Source: an uncultured Oscillospiraceae bacterium (GTDB taxonomy: Bacteria > Bacillota > Clostridia > Oscillospirales > Acutalibacteraceae). From it: a stretch of 18,783 nucleotides of DNA. This document shows positions 7,197 to 15,450 of the stretch, piece by piece. The DNA is taken from positions 1 to 18,783 of the forward strand of contig USDZ01000014.1 of NCBI GenBank assembly GCA_900553525.1, written 5' to 3'. The position numbers and the translations under genes were made by a program. Within the stretch, counting starts at the first letter, position 1. Every line of letters starts with the position of its first letter. The notes below the pieces were generated by a model. It worked only from the letters and a program-made list of their open reading frames with translations, was not told where the DNA came from and ran no database searches.

Positions 7197-7205
7197 TGCT
7201 ATACT
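7197..7205 (+). promoter_or_regulatory. Extended -10 promoter for tig
   Basis: TGcTATACT (7197-7205) is an extended -10 element. There is no good -35 box at the usual distance. It lies about 40 bases before the tig ATG, in the only sizeable gap upstream of the chaperone/protease block. Confidence 0.55.
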
Positions 7206-7245
7206 GTTATCCATTGCCGCAAGAGTGAGTAGGAGGATGTCAAAT

Positions 7246-8589
7246 ATGAGTCTGAAAAATGCCAACAAGGTCGATACCAACCGGGTGGAACTGGATATTG
7301 AGGTGGATGCCGGCCGCTTTGAAAGCGCGGTAAACAACGCGTATAAAAAGAACGTCCGGAAGATGAATATACCCGGATTCCGCAAAGGCAAGGCGCCCCG
7401 CCATCTTGTGGAAAAACTGTATGGTTCCGGTGTGTTTTACGAGGATGCGGTCAATGAGGTTTATCCCGCCGCGCTGGATGAAGCCATCCAGGAATCGGGC
7501 TTCGAATATGTAGAAGACAAGATTGACTTTGACGTGGTATCCGTCGGACCAGAGGGACTGCATTTCAAGGCTGTCGTTACCGTTAAGCCCGAGGTGGAAC
7601 TGACGGCATACAAAGGACTAAAGGCTGAGAAAAAGGCGGTGGAGATCTCCGACGCCGATGTGGAAGAGGAGCTGAAAAAGCTTCAAGACCGTCAGTCTCG
7701 TCTGGTGGCAGCCGAGGATCGTGCGGCCGAAATGGGCGACACCGTGACTTTTGATTTCGACGGACGGGTGGACGGAGAGCCTTTTGAGGGAGGAAAAGCG
7801 GAGAATTATACGTTGACCCTCGGATCCGGCCAATTTATTCCGGGATTTGAAGAGCAGCTCGTGGGGAAAAAGGCCGACGAAGAGTGCGACGTTGAGGTGA
7901 CGTTCCCCGAGGATTATCATGCGGCGGAATTGGCTGGAAAGCCGGCTGTTTTCCATTGCAAAATGCATGAGATCAAGGTTAAGGAACTGCCTGAACTGAA
8001 TGACGATTTTGCCAAAGACTGCAGCGAGTTCGATACTTTGGACGATCTGAAGGCCGATCTGCGCAAGAATTTGGAGCATCGCCGCGAACACGAGGCCGAA
8101 GATGCCTTTGAAAGCGAACTGCTCGAGCAGCTTGTCGCGGGATTCAAGGCGGAAGTCCCCGAGGCAATGTACGAGCATCGGGTGGACGAAAGCGTGCGGG
8201 ATTTCGATTACCGTCTCCAGTCGCAGGGACTGAATCTCGACATGTATCTCCAATATACGGGTATGGACCGCGATGCGTTCCGGAAGAGTTTCCGCGAGCA
8301 GGCGGAAAAGCAGGTGAAGATCCGCTTGGCTCTCGAAAAGATCGCCGAACTCGAAAATATCGTGCCAACGCCGGAGGAGATTGAGGCCGAATTTGCCAAG
8401 TTGGCGGAACAGTATCAGATGGATGTTGAAAAGGTGAAATCCCTGATCAGTGAAAAGAGTTTGTCGATGGATCTGGCTGTCGGCAAAGCGATGGATCTCG
8501 TCAAAGAGACCGCAGTGGCCGGCGAATCTAAACCCAAAAAGACAGTCAAAACATCCAAGGCCAAGAAGACGGAGAAAGAAGAAGGCTGA
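7246..8589 (+). CDS. tig: Trigger factor
   Basis: This ribosome-associated chaperone and peptidyl-prolyl isomerase meets nascent chains at the exit tunnel. The 447-aa protein has the three expected parts. The N-terminal ribosome-binding domain carries the GFRKGKAPR signature at 44-52. The FKBP-type isomerase domain spans roughly 150-245 (MGDTVTFDFDG, GSGQFIPGFEEQLVG). The helical C-terminal substrate-binding domain ends in a lysine-rich tail. The start at ATG 7246 follows AGGAGG (7231-7236) by 9 bases; the ATG at 7237 is too close to that site. It heads the tig-clpP-clpX-lon-ysxC block, a common arrangement, and no heat-shock operator is visible before it. Confidence 0.96.
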   Translation: MSLKNANKVDTNRVELDIEVDAGRFESAVNNAYKKNVRKMNIPGFRKGKAPRHLVEKLYGSGVFYEDAVNEVYPAALDEAIQESGFEYVEDKIDFDVVSVGPEGLHFKAVVTVKPEVELTAYKGLKAEKKAVEISDADVEEELKKLQDRQSRLVAAEDRAAEMGDTVTFDFDGRVDGEPFEGGKAENYTLTLGSGQFIPGFEEQLVGKKADEECDVEVTFPEDYHAAELAGKPAVFHCKMHEIKVKELPELNDDFAKDCSEFDTLDDLKADLRKNLEHRREHEAEDAFESELLEQLVAGFKAEVPEAMYEHRVDESVRDFDYRLQSQGLNLDMYLQYTGMDRDAFRKSFREQAEKQVKIRLALEKIAELENIVPTPEEIEAEFAKLAEQYQMDVEKVKSLISEKSLSMDLAVGKAMDLVKETAVAGESKPKKTVKTSKAKKTEKEEG

Positions 8590-8679
8590 GAAACTTTTTT
8601 CGGTATCCCGGATTAAACCCTCGCTGAGTGGTCATACTTTTTCTTGACCGCCGAGAGAATACAGAAAGGTCGATGCAGG

Positions 8680-9264
8680 ATGAGCAGCTTAGTTCCTTAT
8701 GTAATTGAACAGACCAATCGCGGCGAACGCAGCTACGATATTTTTTCCCGTCTGCTCAATGACCGCATTATTATGCTGTCTGATGAGGTCAACGATGTGA
8801 CCGCGTCTCTGGTCGTCGCGCAGCTGATCTATTTGGAAGGGCAGGATCCGGATAAGGATATTCATTTGTATATCAACAGCCCCGGCGGCTCCATCTCCGC
8901 CGGTATGGCGATCTACGATACCATGAATTTCATCAAATGCGACGTTTCGACCATCTGCATCGGTATGGCGGCGAGTATGGGCTCCTTCCTATTCGCTGCA
9001 GGTGCTAAGGGAAAACGCCTAGTTCTTCCGAACAGCGAAATCATGATCCACCAGCCTCTTGGCGGCACGAAGGGACAGGCCAGCGACATTAAGATTCAGG
9101 CGGATCACATCCTGTTTATCCGTAATCGCATGAATCGCTTGCTGGCCGATATGACTGGGCAACCGATTGAGGTCATCGAACGGGACACCGACCGCGATAA
9201 CTGGATGACTGCAGAAGAAGCGGTCAAATACGGCCTGGCGGATAAGGTTGTGGACAAACGCTGA
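8680..9264 (+). CDS. clpP: ATP-dependent Clp protease proteolytic subunit
   Basis: This is the serine peptidase chamber subunit that partners ClpX (next gene) and other Clp ATPases. The 194 residues fit the family. Ser99 lies in GMAASMGS, His124 in IMIHQPLGG, and the catalytic Asp is in DTDRDN (169-174). NSPGGS (67-71 region) supplies the oxyanion loop. There is no long propeptide. The ATG at 8680 follows AAAGGT (8665-8670) by 9 bases; an in-frame TTG at 8644 has no ribosome binding site. The 90-base gap after tig holds no obvious promoter and no CtsR or CIRCE operator. Confidence 0.96.
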   Translation: MSSLVPYVIEQTNRGERSYDIFSRLLNDRIIMLSDEVNDVTASLVVAQLIYLEGQDPDKDIHLYINSPGGSISAGMAIYDTMNFIKCDVSTICIGMAASMGSFLFAAGAKGKRLVLPNSEIMIHQPLGGTKGQASDIKIQADHILFIRNRMNRLLADMTGQPIEVIERDTDRDNWMTAEEAVKYGLADKVVDKR

Positions 9265-9300
9265 TGGTCAAGGGGATAACCGGTGAAAGGGGGCGGCAAG

Positions 9301-10602
9301 ATGCCGAAAAATGAAGAGGGCCGGACATTTAGTTGTTCTTTCTGCGGTAAGATGCAGGATGAAGTTCAGCGTCTGATCGCGGGTCCGGGTGTATATATCT
9401 GCAACGAATGCGTGGAGTTGTGCGAGTCGATCCTAGAAGAAGGGGGGCATTTTTCGCGCCGCCGTTCGGACGATGATGTTCCGGCCAAACTGCCGACCCC
9501 TAAGGAAATCAAACAGGGCCTGGATGAGTATGTGATTGGTCAGGATAAGGCCAAGGTGGCCTTATCCGTTGCAGTTTACAACCACTATAAGAGGATTTAT
9601 TTCGGTTCTTCCTCCGATGTGGAACTGGGTAAAAGCAATGTGCTGCTTCTCGGCCCTACCGGTGTGGGGAAAACAGCGCTGGCACAGACCCTTGCCAAAT
9701 TGCTCAATGTTCCTTTTGCTATCGCGGACGCCACTACGTTGACAGAAGCGGGGTATGTGGGCGAGGATGTGGAAAACATCCTGCTCCGTCTGATTCAGGC
9801 GGCGGACGGCAATATTGAGAAGGCTGAGCGCGGCATCATCTATGTCGATGAAATTGACAAGATCGCTCGCCGCAGCGAAAATCCATCCATAACGCGCGAT
9901 GTCAGTGGAGAGGGCGTACAGCAGGCGCTGCTGAAGATATTGGAGGGAACGGTTTCCAACGTTCCGCCAAATGGAGGGCGCAAGCATCCGCAGCAGGAAT
10001 TTATTCAAATCGACACAACCAATATTCTGTTTATTCTGGGCGGCGCTTTCGATGGCATCGAAAAAATCGTGGAAAAGCGGGTGGCCTCCGGAGCTATGGG
10101 CTTTGGAAACGAGGTCAAGTCCAAAAAGGAGCTGGAGCAGGGCAAGCTTTATGAACAGCTCGTTCCGCAGGATTTGATCAAGTATGGCTTGATTCCCGAG
10201 TTGGTTGGCCGTATGCCGGTCATAACGACATTACAACCGCTGGACGTCGATGCCCTGGTCAAAATTCTCAGTGAACCGAAAAATGCGATTCTGAAGCAGT
10301 ACACCCAACTGTTCACTCTGGATGATGTTAAGCTCGAAATCACTCCCGATGCCCTGCGCGCTGTGGCGGAGGAAACCTTGAAGCGTAATACAGGCGCTCG
10401 CGGACTCAGGTCCGTGATGGAGGATTTACTGACCAATTTGATGTTTGAGGTGCCCTCCGATCATACAATCGAAAAAGTCATCGTCAACCGAGACTGCGTT
10501 CTCAAACAAGCGCAGCCGGAAATTATCAAAAACCCGGAGAAAAAGCCGAATCGGCTCAAGACACCGGTAAAACGCACTCCGCGGCGAAAAGTCACCGCCT
10601 GA
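9301..10602 (+). CDS. clpX: ATP-dependent Clp protease ATP-binding subunit ClpX
   Basis: This AAA+ unfoldase feeds substrates to ClpP. The 433 residues contain the N-terminal C4 zinc-binding domain (CSFC at 12-15, CNEC at 34-37). The Walker A motif GPTGVGKT lies at 118-125 and Walker B YVDEIDK at 181-187. A box with SENPSITRDVSGEGVQQALL follows, and the C-terminal domain starts around residue 310. The ClpP-docking loop reads MGFG where Bacillus and E. coli have IGF, a conservative change. The ATG at 9301 follows AAAGGGGG by about 7 bases; the in-frame GTG at 9283 lies upstream of that site. It starts 36 bases after clpP and ends just before a strong hairpin terminator. Confidence 0.96.
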   Translation: MPKNEEGRTFSCSFCGKMQDEVQRLIAGPGVYICNECVELCESILEEGGHFSRRRSDDDVPAKLPTPKEIKQGLDEYVIGQDKAKVALSVAVYNHYKRIYFGSSSDVELGKSNVLLLGPTGVGKTALAQTLAKLLNVPFAIADATTLTEAGYVGEDVENILLRLIQAADGNIEKAERGIIYVDEIDKIARRSENPSITRDVSGEGVQQALLKILEGTVSNVPPNGGRKHPQQEFIQIDTTNILFILGGAFDGIEKIVEKRVASGAMGFGNEVKSKKELEQGKLYEQLVPQDLIKYGLIPELVGRMPVITTLQPLDVDALVKILSEPKNAILKQYTQLFTLDDVKLEITPDALRAVAEETLKRNTGARGLRSVMEDLLTNLMFEVPSDHTIEKVIVNRDCVLKQAQPEIIKNPEKKPNRLKTPVKRTPRRKVTA

Positions 10603-10622
10603 GCGGCGGCCGGGACATTAAC

Positions 10623-10674
10623 AAAAGGTCAGTTACCGGACGCACCGCGACCGGTGTCTGACTCTTTTGCTTTC
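10623..10674 (+). terminator. Terminator-like hairpin after clpX
   Basis: AAAAGGTCAG (10623-10632) pairs with CTGAC-T-CTTTT (10658-10668) with one bulged T. The stem continues inside through TACCGG (10634-10639) against CCGGTG (10651-10656) around an 11-base loop. T-rich sequence lies at the base of the stem and just after it (CTTTTGCTTT). It should end or reduce transcription between clpX and lon, implying that lon has its own promoter or is expressed by read-through. I found no clear promoter in the 40 bases that follow. Confidence 0.7.
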
Positions 10675-10721
10675 CATGTCCTGAAAAACGGCCGTGGTCC
10701 TAAATAAAGAAGGTGTTGACT

Positions 10722-13145
10722 ATGGGAATTAAAAAACGAGTAGCTCGTGTGACCGAACTGCCTCTGCTCGCCCTGCGCGGGCTGGTGGTGTTTCCGGGCA
10801 TGCTGCTGCATTTTGACGTGGGACGAAAAAAATCCATTCTGGCCCTCAATGAGGCGATGGCGGAAGAACAGACCATCTTCCTTGTCGCCCAGACCGACAT
10901 TGCCGTAGATGATCCGAAACCGGAGCACCTTTATCATATCGGCGTGGTGGCTAAGGTGAGACAGGTGCTGAAGATGCCCGGCGATACGCTGAGAGTGATG
11001 GTTGAGGGCGTCTATCGAGCCAGGATTCGGGAGTTTCTGGGGGAGGAGCCTTTTCATTTTGTCCGGGTACATGAGTGTTTGGAACGTCCGGTGGCCGATC
11101 CTGTACAGGAGCAGGCGCTGTTGCGGGAATGCCGTACATATTTTGAACAGTATGCAGAGTATGCCGGAAAGGTCCCCTCCGACGTGGCCAATGGAATCGC
11201 ATCCGCCAGCGATCTGGGCTATCTGGCGGATTTCATTGCGACCAATACTCCAATGCCGGCGGAGGAAAAGCAGCAGATACTCAGTTGTATTTCGGTTGAA
11301 AAACGGGTAAGGCTGTTGCTCACTCTGCTTGCGCGGGAAACCGATATCCTCGAACTCGAACAGGATATCCAGGAACAGGTGCATGAGTCTATTGACCGCA
11401 ATCAGCGGGAATATTATCTGCGTGAACAGATGCGCGCCATCGCGGCCGAGCTCGGCGAAGGGGACAACCCTCTTGAAGAGGCAGATGAACTGCGTAAGAA
11501 GATCAAGGCTTTGTCCCTCATCCAGGACGTCGAGGATAAGCTGTTGAAGGAATGCGACAAGCTTGCCAAGATGCCGGCTGGTTCTCATGAAGCGACGGTA
11601 GTGCGCAATTATCTGGATACCTGTCTTTCTCTTCCTTGGAAGACAAAGTCCAAGGACAATCTGGACTTAGCGGCGGCAGAAAAGGTGCTCAACAGGGACC
11701 ATTACGGCCTCCAAAAGGTTAAAGAGCGGATTTTAGAAATTCTGGCAGTCCGCCGTTTAACGGCCGGTGCCAAAGGACAAGTGGTTTGTCTGGTGGGCCC
11801 TCCCGGAGTTGGCAAAACTTCGATTGCCAAATCCATCGCCTCAGCGATGGGCAGAAAATACGTCCGGGTATCGCTTGGAGGCGTTCGGGACGAGGCCGAT
11901 ATTCGGGGGCATCGCAAAACCTATATCGGTGCGATGCCAGGACGGATTATGAACGCTGTCAAGCAGGCGGGAACCAATAATCCGCTGATCCTGCTGGACG
12001 AAATCGACAAAATGGGGCATGATTTTCGGGGCGATCCTTCCTCAGCCATGCTTGAGGTGCTGGATACGGAGCAGAACGCCTCCTTTGTCGATCATTATCT
12101 GGAGGTACCCTTCGACCTGTCCGATGTCCTGTTCATCACCACGGCGAACGACGCGAGCGCTATCCCCGCCCCGCTATACGACCGGATGGATGTAATCCCG
12201 CTGTCGAGTTATACATCGGATGAAAAGTTCCATATTGCGAAAGAACATCTGCTCAAAAAGCAGGTGAGGCAGAACGGTCTGACTCTGCGGCAGGTACGGA
12301 TACCGGACGATACGCTTCGTTTGATCATCGAAGGGTATACCCGGGAGGCCGGAGTACGAAGCCTGGAACGCTGTATTGGAAAGATTTGCCGGAAGGCGGC
12401 CAAAATTCTGGTTTCGGGTGAGGCGAAAAGCGTGACTGTCTCCCCGGAGACTCTGAAGGATTACCTGGGACCCCGTCGCTTCAAAGAAGACGTTTTAGAG
12501 CGCCGGGACGAAGTGGGCGTTGTCAACGGGCTGGCCTGGACGGCTGTCGGCGGGGAGACCATGCCGGTGGAAGTGGCGATTCTGGACGGAAACGGCAAAA
12601 TTGAGCTGACCGGCTCTCTGGGCGATGTGATGAAGGAATCGGCACGCACGGCAATCAGCTATGTGCGATCCAGAGCGTCGGAATGGCATATCGAAAGGGA
12701 TTTCTATAAGACCAAGGATATCCATATTCATGTGCCGGAGGGAGCGGTGCCGAAAGACGGCCCCTCCGCCGGTGTGACGATGGCCACGGCCATGATTTCC
12801 GCTTTAACGAATATCCCGGTTCGAGGAGATGTAGCCATGACAGGCGAAATTTCCCTGCGGGGCCGGGTTCTCCCTATCGGCGGGCTGAAGGAAAAGACCA
12901 TGGCCGCTTACACCCATCATATGAAAACGGTGGTTATCCCTGCGGATAACGAGCCGGATCTGGCTGAAATCGATGAGATTGTACGGGATAAAATCCACTT
13001 TGTTTCGGCAGATCATCTCGATACCGTCCTGCGGACGGCGCTTGTTTCTTCACCGGATACGGGGCTTCCGGCCGAAAACGGCCCACATCCGCCGGTAATA
13101 TCTTCGCCGCTTGGGGAGGCCCCGGCGGTATGCAGAACCCAGTGA
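10722..13145 (+). CDS. lon: ATP-dependent protease LonA
   Basis: This is a cytoplasmic AAA+ serine protease for misfolded and regulatory proteins. The 807 residues are slightly longer than Bacillus LonA (about 774). An N-terminal LON substrate domain runs to about 200, followed by a helical region. Walker A GPPGVGKT lies at 359-366 and Walker B LLDEIDK at 424-430. The protease domain has Ser682 in PKDGPSAG and Lys725 in GLKEKT, spaced exactly as in E. coli Lon. The last 30 or so residues form a proline-rich extension of unknown role. The ATG at 10722 follows GAAGG (10709-10713) by 8 bases. It lies between clpX and ysxC, matching the Bacillus order apart from lonB, which is absent here. Confidence 0.96.
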   Translation: MGIKKRVARVTELPLLALRGLVVFPGMLLHFDVGRKKSILALNEAMAEEQTIFLVAQTDIAVDDPKPEHLYHIGVVAKVRQVLKMPGDTLRVMVEGVYRARIREFLGEEPFHFVRVHECLERPVADPVQEQALLRECRTYFEQYAEYAGKVPSDVANGIASASDLGYLADFIATNTPMPAEEKQQILSCISVEKRVRLLLTLLARETDILELEQDIQEQVHESIDRNQREYYLREQMRAIAAELGEGDNPLEEADELRKKIKALSLIQDVEDKLLKECDKLAKMPAGSHEATVVRNYLDTCLSLPWKTKSKDNLDLAAAEKVLNRDHYGLQKVKERILEILAVRRLTAGAKGQVVCLVGPPGVGKTSIAKSIASAMGRKYVRVSLGGVRDEADIRGHRKTYIGAMPGRIMNAVKQAGTNNPLILLDEIDKMGHDFRGDPSSAMLEVLDTEQNASFVDHYLEVPFDLSDVLFITTANDASAIPAPLYDRMDVIPLSSYTSDEKFHIAKEHLLKKQVRQNGLTLRQVRIPDDTLRLIIEGYTREAGVRSLERCIGKICRKAAKILVSGEAKSVTVSPETLKDYLGPRRFKEDVLERRDEVGVVNGLAWTAVGGETMPVEVAILDGNGKIELTGSLGDVMKESARTAISYVRSRASEWHIERDFYKTKDIHIHVPEGAVPKDGPSAGVTMATAMISALTNIPVRGDVAMTGEISLRGRVLPIGGLKEKTMAAYTHHMKTVVIPADNEPDLAEIDEIVRDKIHFVSADHLDTVLRTALVSSPDTGLPAENGPHPPVISSPLGEAPAVCRTQ

Positions 13146-13167
13146 GCGGAAAAAGGAGAGACGCCGG

Positions 13168-13749
13168 ATGAAACTGGAAACCGCAGTTTTTGAAACGTCG
13201 GTGGCAGACGGTAGTCAGTTGTTTCCTTCCACCCTGCCGGAAGTGGTTTTTTCTGGGCGGTCCAACGTAGGAAAGTCTTCTCTGATCAACCGTCTATTGT
13301 CCCGGAAGTCGTTGGCCCGCACCAGCGCGACGCCCGGAAAAACCGCGACTATCAACTTTTATCGTCTGGATACTCTCCGGCTTGTCGATCTACCGGGATA
13401 TGGCTATGCCAGGGTTTCGGAAAGAGAGAAGAAAAAATGGAGCGCCGTCATCCGGCGGTATTTTGAAGACGACCGGGATTTGCGGCTGGTGGTTCAATTG
13501 ATTGATATCCGGCATGCTCCTTCCGCGGACGACCGGGCGATGCTTGATTTTTTCGTGCAGGAGGAAATCCCCTTTCTAATCGCGCTGACCAAAGCGGATA
13601 AGCTAAACAAAACCGAGCGGGCGGCGCGCTTAGCCGCTTTTGAAAAGGAATGGGCGGCATATGATGGTATAAAGTGGATTCCCTTTTCTTCTGTGACGGG
13701 AGAAGGGGCTGAAGAACTGCGTACAATACTCGCAGACGTGACCGCCTAA
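13168..13749 (+). CDS. ysxC: Ribosome biogenesis GTP-binding protein YsxC/EngB
   Basis: This TRAFAC-class GTPase is needed for 50S assembly in Bacillus. The 193 residues match the family (about 195). The P-loop GRSNVGKS lies at 30-37, the switch I TPGKT at 55-59, DLPGYGYA at 74-81 and TKADK at 141-145. The ATG at 13168 follows AAAGGAGAG (13152-13160) by 7 bases, 22 bases after lon, which suggests cotranscription with lon. With rbgA it is the second 50S-assembly GTPase in the window. Confidence 0.95.
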   Translation: MKLETAVFETSVADGSQLFPSTLPEVVFSGRSNVGKSSLINRLLSRKSLARTSATPGKTATINFYRLDTLRLVDLPGYGYARVSEREKKKWSAVIRRYFEDDRDLRLVVQLIDIRHAPSADDRAMLDFFVQEEIPFLIALTKADKLNKTERAARLAAFEKEWAAYDGIKWIPFSSVTGEGAEELRTILADVTA

Positions 13750-13811
13750 AAACGGATGTCGACAAGTTACGGAAGTCGGAGTTCGGTCGTTTCAAAGAAA
13801 GGATGAAGCCC

Positions 13812-15107
13812 ATGTTTGTTTCGGACTGTCTGGACATCAATGCCCGTGGACATCTGACCATTGGCGGTTGCGACACGGTTTCCCTGGCGGAGACCTTTGG
13901 TACGCCGCTATATGTCATGGATGAGCAGGCTATTCGCGAAGCTCTGCGGGAATTCAAAGGCGCGATGGACGCTTATGCGGCCGGGGGCCGTGTCGCGTAT
14001 GCAAGCAAAGCATGCTGTTTTAAAGAACTGTATCGGATCGTCAACGAGGAGGGATGCGGAGCCGATGTGGTATCGGGCGGCGAACTCTATACGGCAATAC
14101 AAGCGGGTTTTCCGGCAGAGCGGCTGTATTTTCACGGCAATAATAAATCCGATGCGGAACTTCGCATGGCCATGGAAGTCGGAGTAGGCCGTATTGTGGT
14201 GGATAACTCTACCGAACTGCGTCGCCTTTCTGCCATCGCTAAGGGGATGGGGAAGACCGCATCGGTGTATCTGCGGATCACGCCGGGGGTAGAGGCCCAT
14301 ACCCATAGTTTTATCCGCACGGGACAGATCGATTCCAAGTTTGGCTTCACATTGGAAAGTGGAGAAGCTTTACAGGGCGCTGTGGATGCGGTGGGCCTCG
14401 ACGCGATTGCGCTTAAGGGCTTTCACTGCCACATCGGTTCCCAGATCTTTGATGACATGCCTTTTGTCCATGCGGCCGAAGTCATGCTGGATTTTATGGA
14501 TTGCGTCCGTAAAGAGACCGGAACCGTGGTCGGAGAACTCAATCTTGGAGGCGGGTTCGGAGCTAAGTATATGGAAAGCGATCATCCTAAGGCTTGCGGA
14601 GATATGGTACGTGTACTGACCGAAGCGGTTTTGAAAAAGACGGAGGCCCTGCATTTTCCGTGCCCTTATCTGGTCATCGAACCGGGCCGCTCGGTTGTCG
14701 CCGACGCTGGAATCACGCTTTACACCGTCGGACATGTCAAAGAGATCCCGGGAGTGCGCACCTATGTAAGCGTGGACGGTGGGATGCCGGATAATCCCCG
14801 TTACATACTGTATCAGTCTCCCTATACCGCTTTAATAGCCAACCGGGCTGGCGAGAATGCCGACCGGACTGTGACGATTGCGGGACGCTGTTGTGAAAGC
14901 GGCGATCTGATTCAGGAAAATGCGCCTTTGCAGGCTTGTGAGCCCGGTGATATCCTCGCGGTGTTGGCAACCGGTGCCTATAACCTCTCTATGTCTTCCA
15001 ATTACAACCGTTTGCCCCGGCCTGCCGTTGTGATGACGAGGGATGGAAGGGCCCGTGTGGTTGTCCGGGCTGAGACCTATGAAGATTTGGCGGATCGTGA
15101 TGTCTGA
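13812..15107 (+). CDS. lysA: Diaminopimelate decarboxylase
   Basis: This PLP enzyme (fold type III) converts meso-diaminopimelate to lysine, the last step of lysine synthesis. The 431 residues fit the family. The PLP lysine is Lys66 in YASKACC. HCHIGSQ lies at 205-211, GGGFG at 246-250, EPGRS at 290-294 and the active-site CESGD at 361-365. The ATG at 13812 follows AAAGG (13798-13802) by 9 bases. The ATG at 13803 touches that site and is unlikely, and the MF start also agrees with the Bacillus protein as I recall it. The 62-base gap after ysxC contains no clear promoter or lysine riboswitch. Its 3' end overlaps the next gene. Confidence 0.95.
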   Translation: MFVSDCLDINARGHLTIGGCDTVSLAETFGTPLYVMDEQAIREALREFKGAMDAYAAGGRVAYASKACCFKELYRIVNEEGCGADVVSGGELYTAIQAGFPAERLYFHGNNKSDAELRMAMEVGVGRIVVDNSTELRRLSAIAKGMGKTASVYLRITPGVEAHTHSFIRTGQIDSKFGFTLESGEALQGAVDAVGLDAIALKGFHCHIGSQIFDDMPFVHAAEVMLDFMDCVRKETGTVVGELNLGGGFGAKYMESDHPKACGDMVRVLTEAVLKKTEALHFPCPYLVIEPGRSVVADAGITLYTVGHVKEIPGVRTYVSVDGGMPDNPRYILYQSPYTALIANRAGENADRTVTIAGRCCESGDLIQENAPLQACEPGDILAVLATGAYNLSMSSNYNRLPRPAVVMTRDGRARVVVRAETYEDLADRDV

Positions 15108-15411
15108 GGAGATGGCGGCCTTTTATGAGGCTGTTTACTGTCTTGTGGCGCGGATCCCGTCGAGTTTTGTCGCTACATACGGCCAGCTCGCCTGGATGTT
15201 GCATGCGCCTCAGTGGGCCAGACAGGTTGGGCGTGCGATGCGTTTGGCGCCTTGCGGTCGGCTTCTGCCCTGCCATCGAGTGGTTAATGGACAAGGAGGT
15301 CTTGTTCCGGGATGGAAGGAACAGCGCTTGTTGCTGGAACAGGAGGGGATCTCTTTTCGGGACAATGGCTGTGTCGATTTGAACCGCCACCGATGGAAGC
15401 CGGATATTTGA
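15100..15411 (+). CDS. O6-alkylguanine-DNA alkyltransferase (MGMT) family protein
   Basis: This single-domain protein of about 103 residues corresponds to the C-terminal, DNA-binding and active-site domain of alkylguanine-DNA alkyltransferases. It carries PCHRVVN at 57-63 with the acceptor Cys58 present, TYGQLA at 26-31, and the helix region RQVGRAM with the expected Arg. The N-terminal domain of Ogt/MGMT is missing. Because the Cys is kept, it is not an alkyltransferase-like (ATL) protein in the strict sense, and alkyl transfer is plausible. The start is uncertain. ATG 15100 overlaps the lysA stop by 8 bases and has only a weak GGCGG upstream, so translation may be coupled to lysA. ATG 15112 and ATG 15079 are alternatives. 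Confidence 0.85.
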   Translation: MSEEMAAFYEAVYCLVARIPSSFVATYGQLAWMLHAPQWARQVGRAMRLAPCGRLLPCHRVVNGQGGLVPGWKEQRLLLEQEGISFRDNGCVDLNRHRWKPDI

Positions 15412-15450
15412 ACTACACCTGCCGCCCACCGAATGAAGGAGTGTACCTGA

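Noticed and set aside
8630..8649. GGTCA...TGACC before clpP as a CtsR operator
   Set aside because: CtsR sites are direct repeats of a heptad. This is an inverted repeat of only 5 bases and does not fit.
13750..13811. A lysine riboswitch before lysA
   Set aside because: The gap is only 62 bases and shows no long stem or terminator, far too short for that riboswitch.
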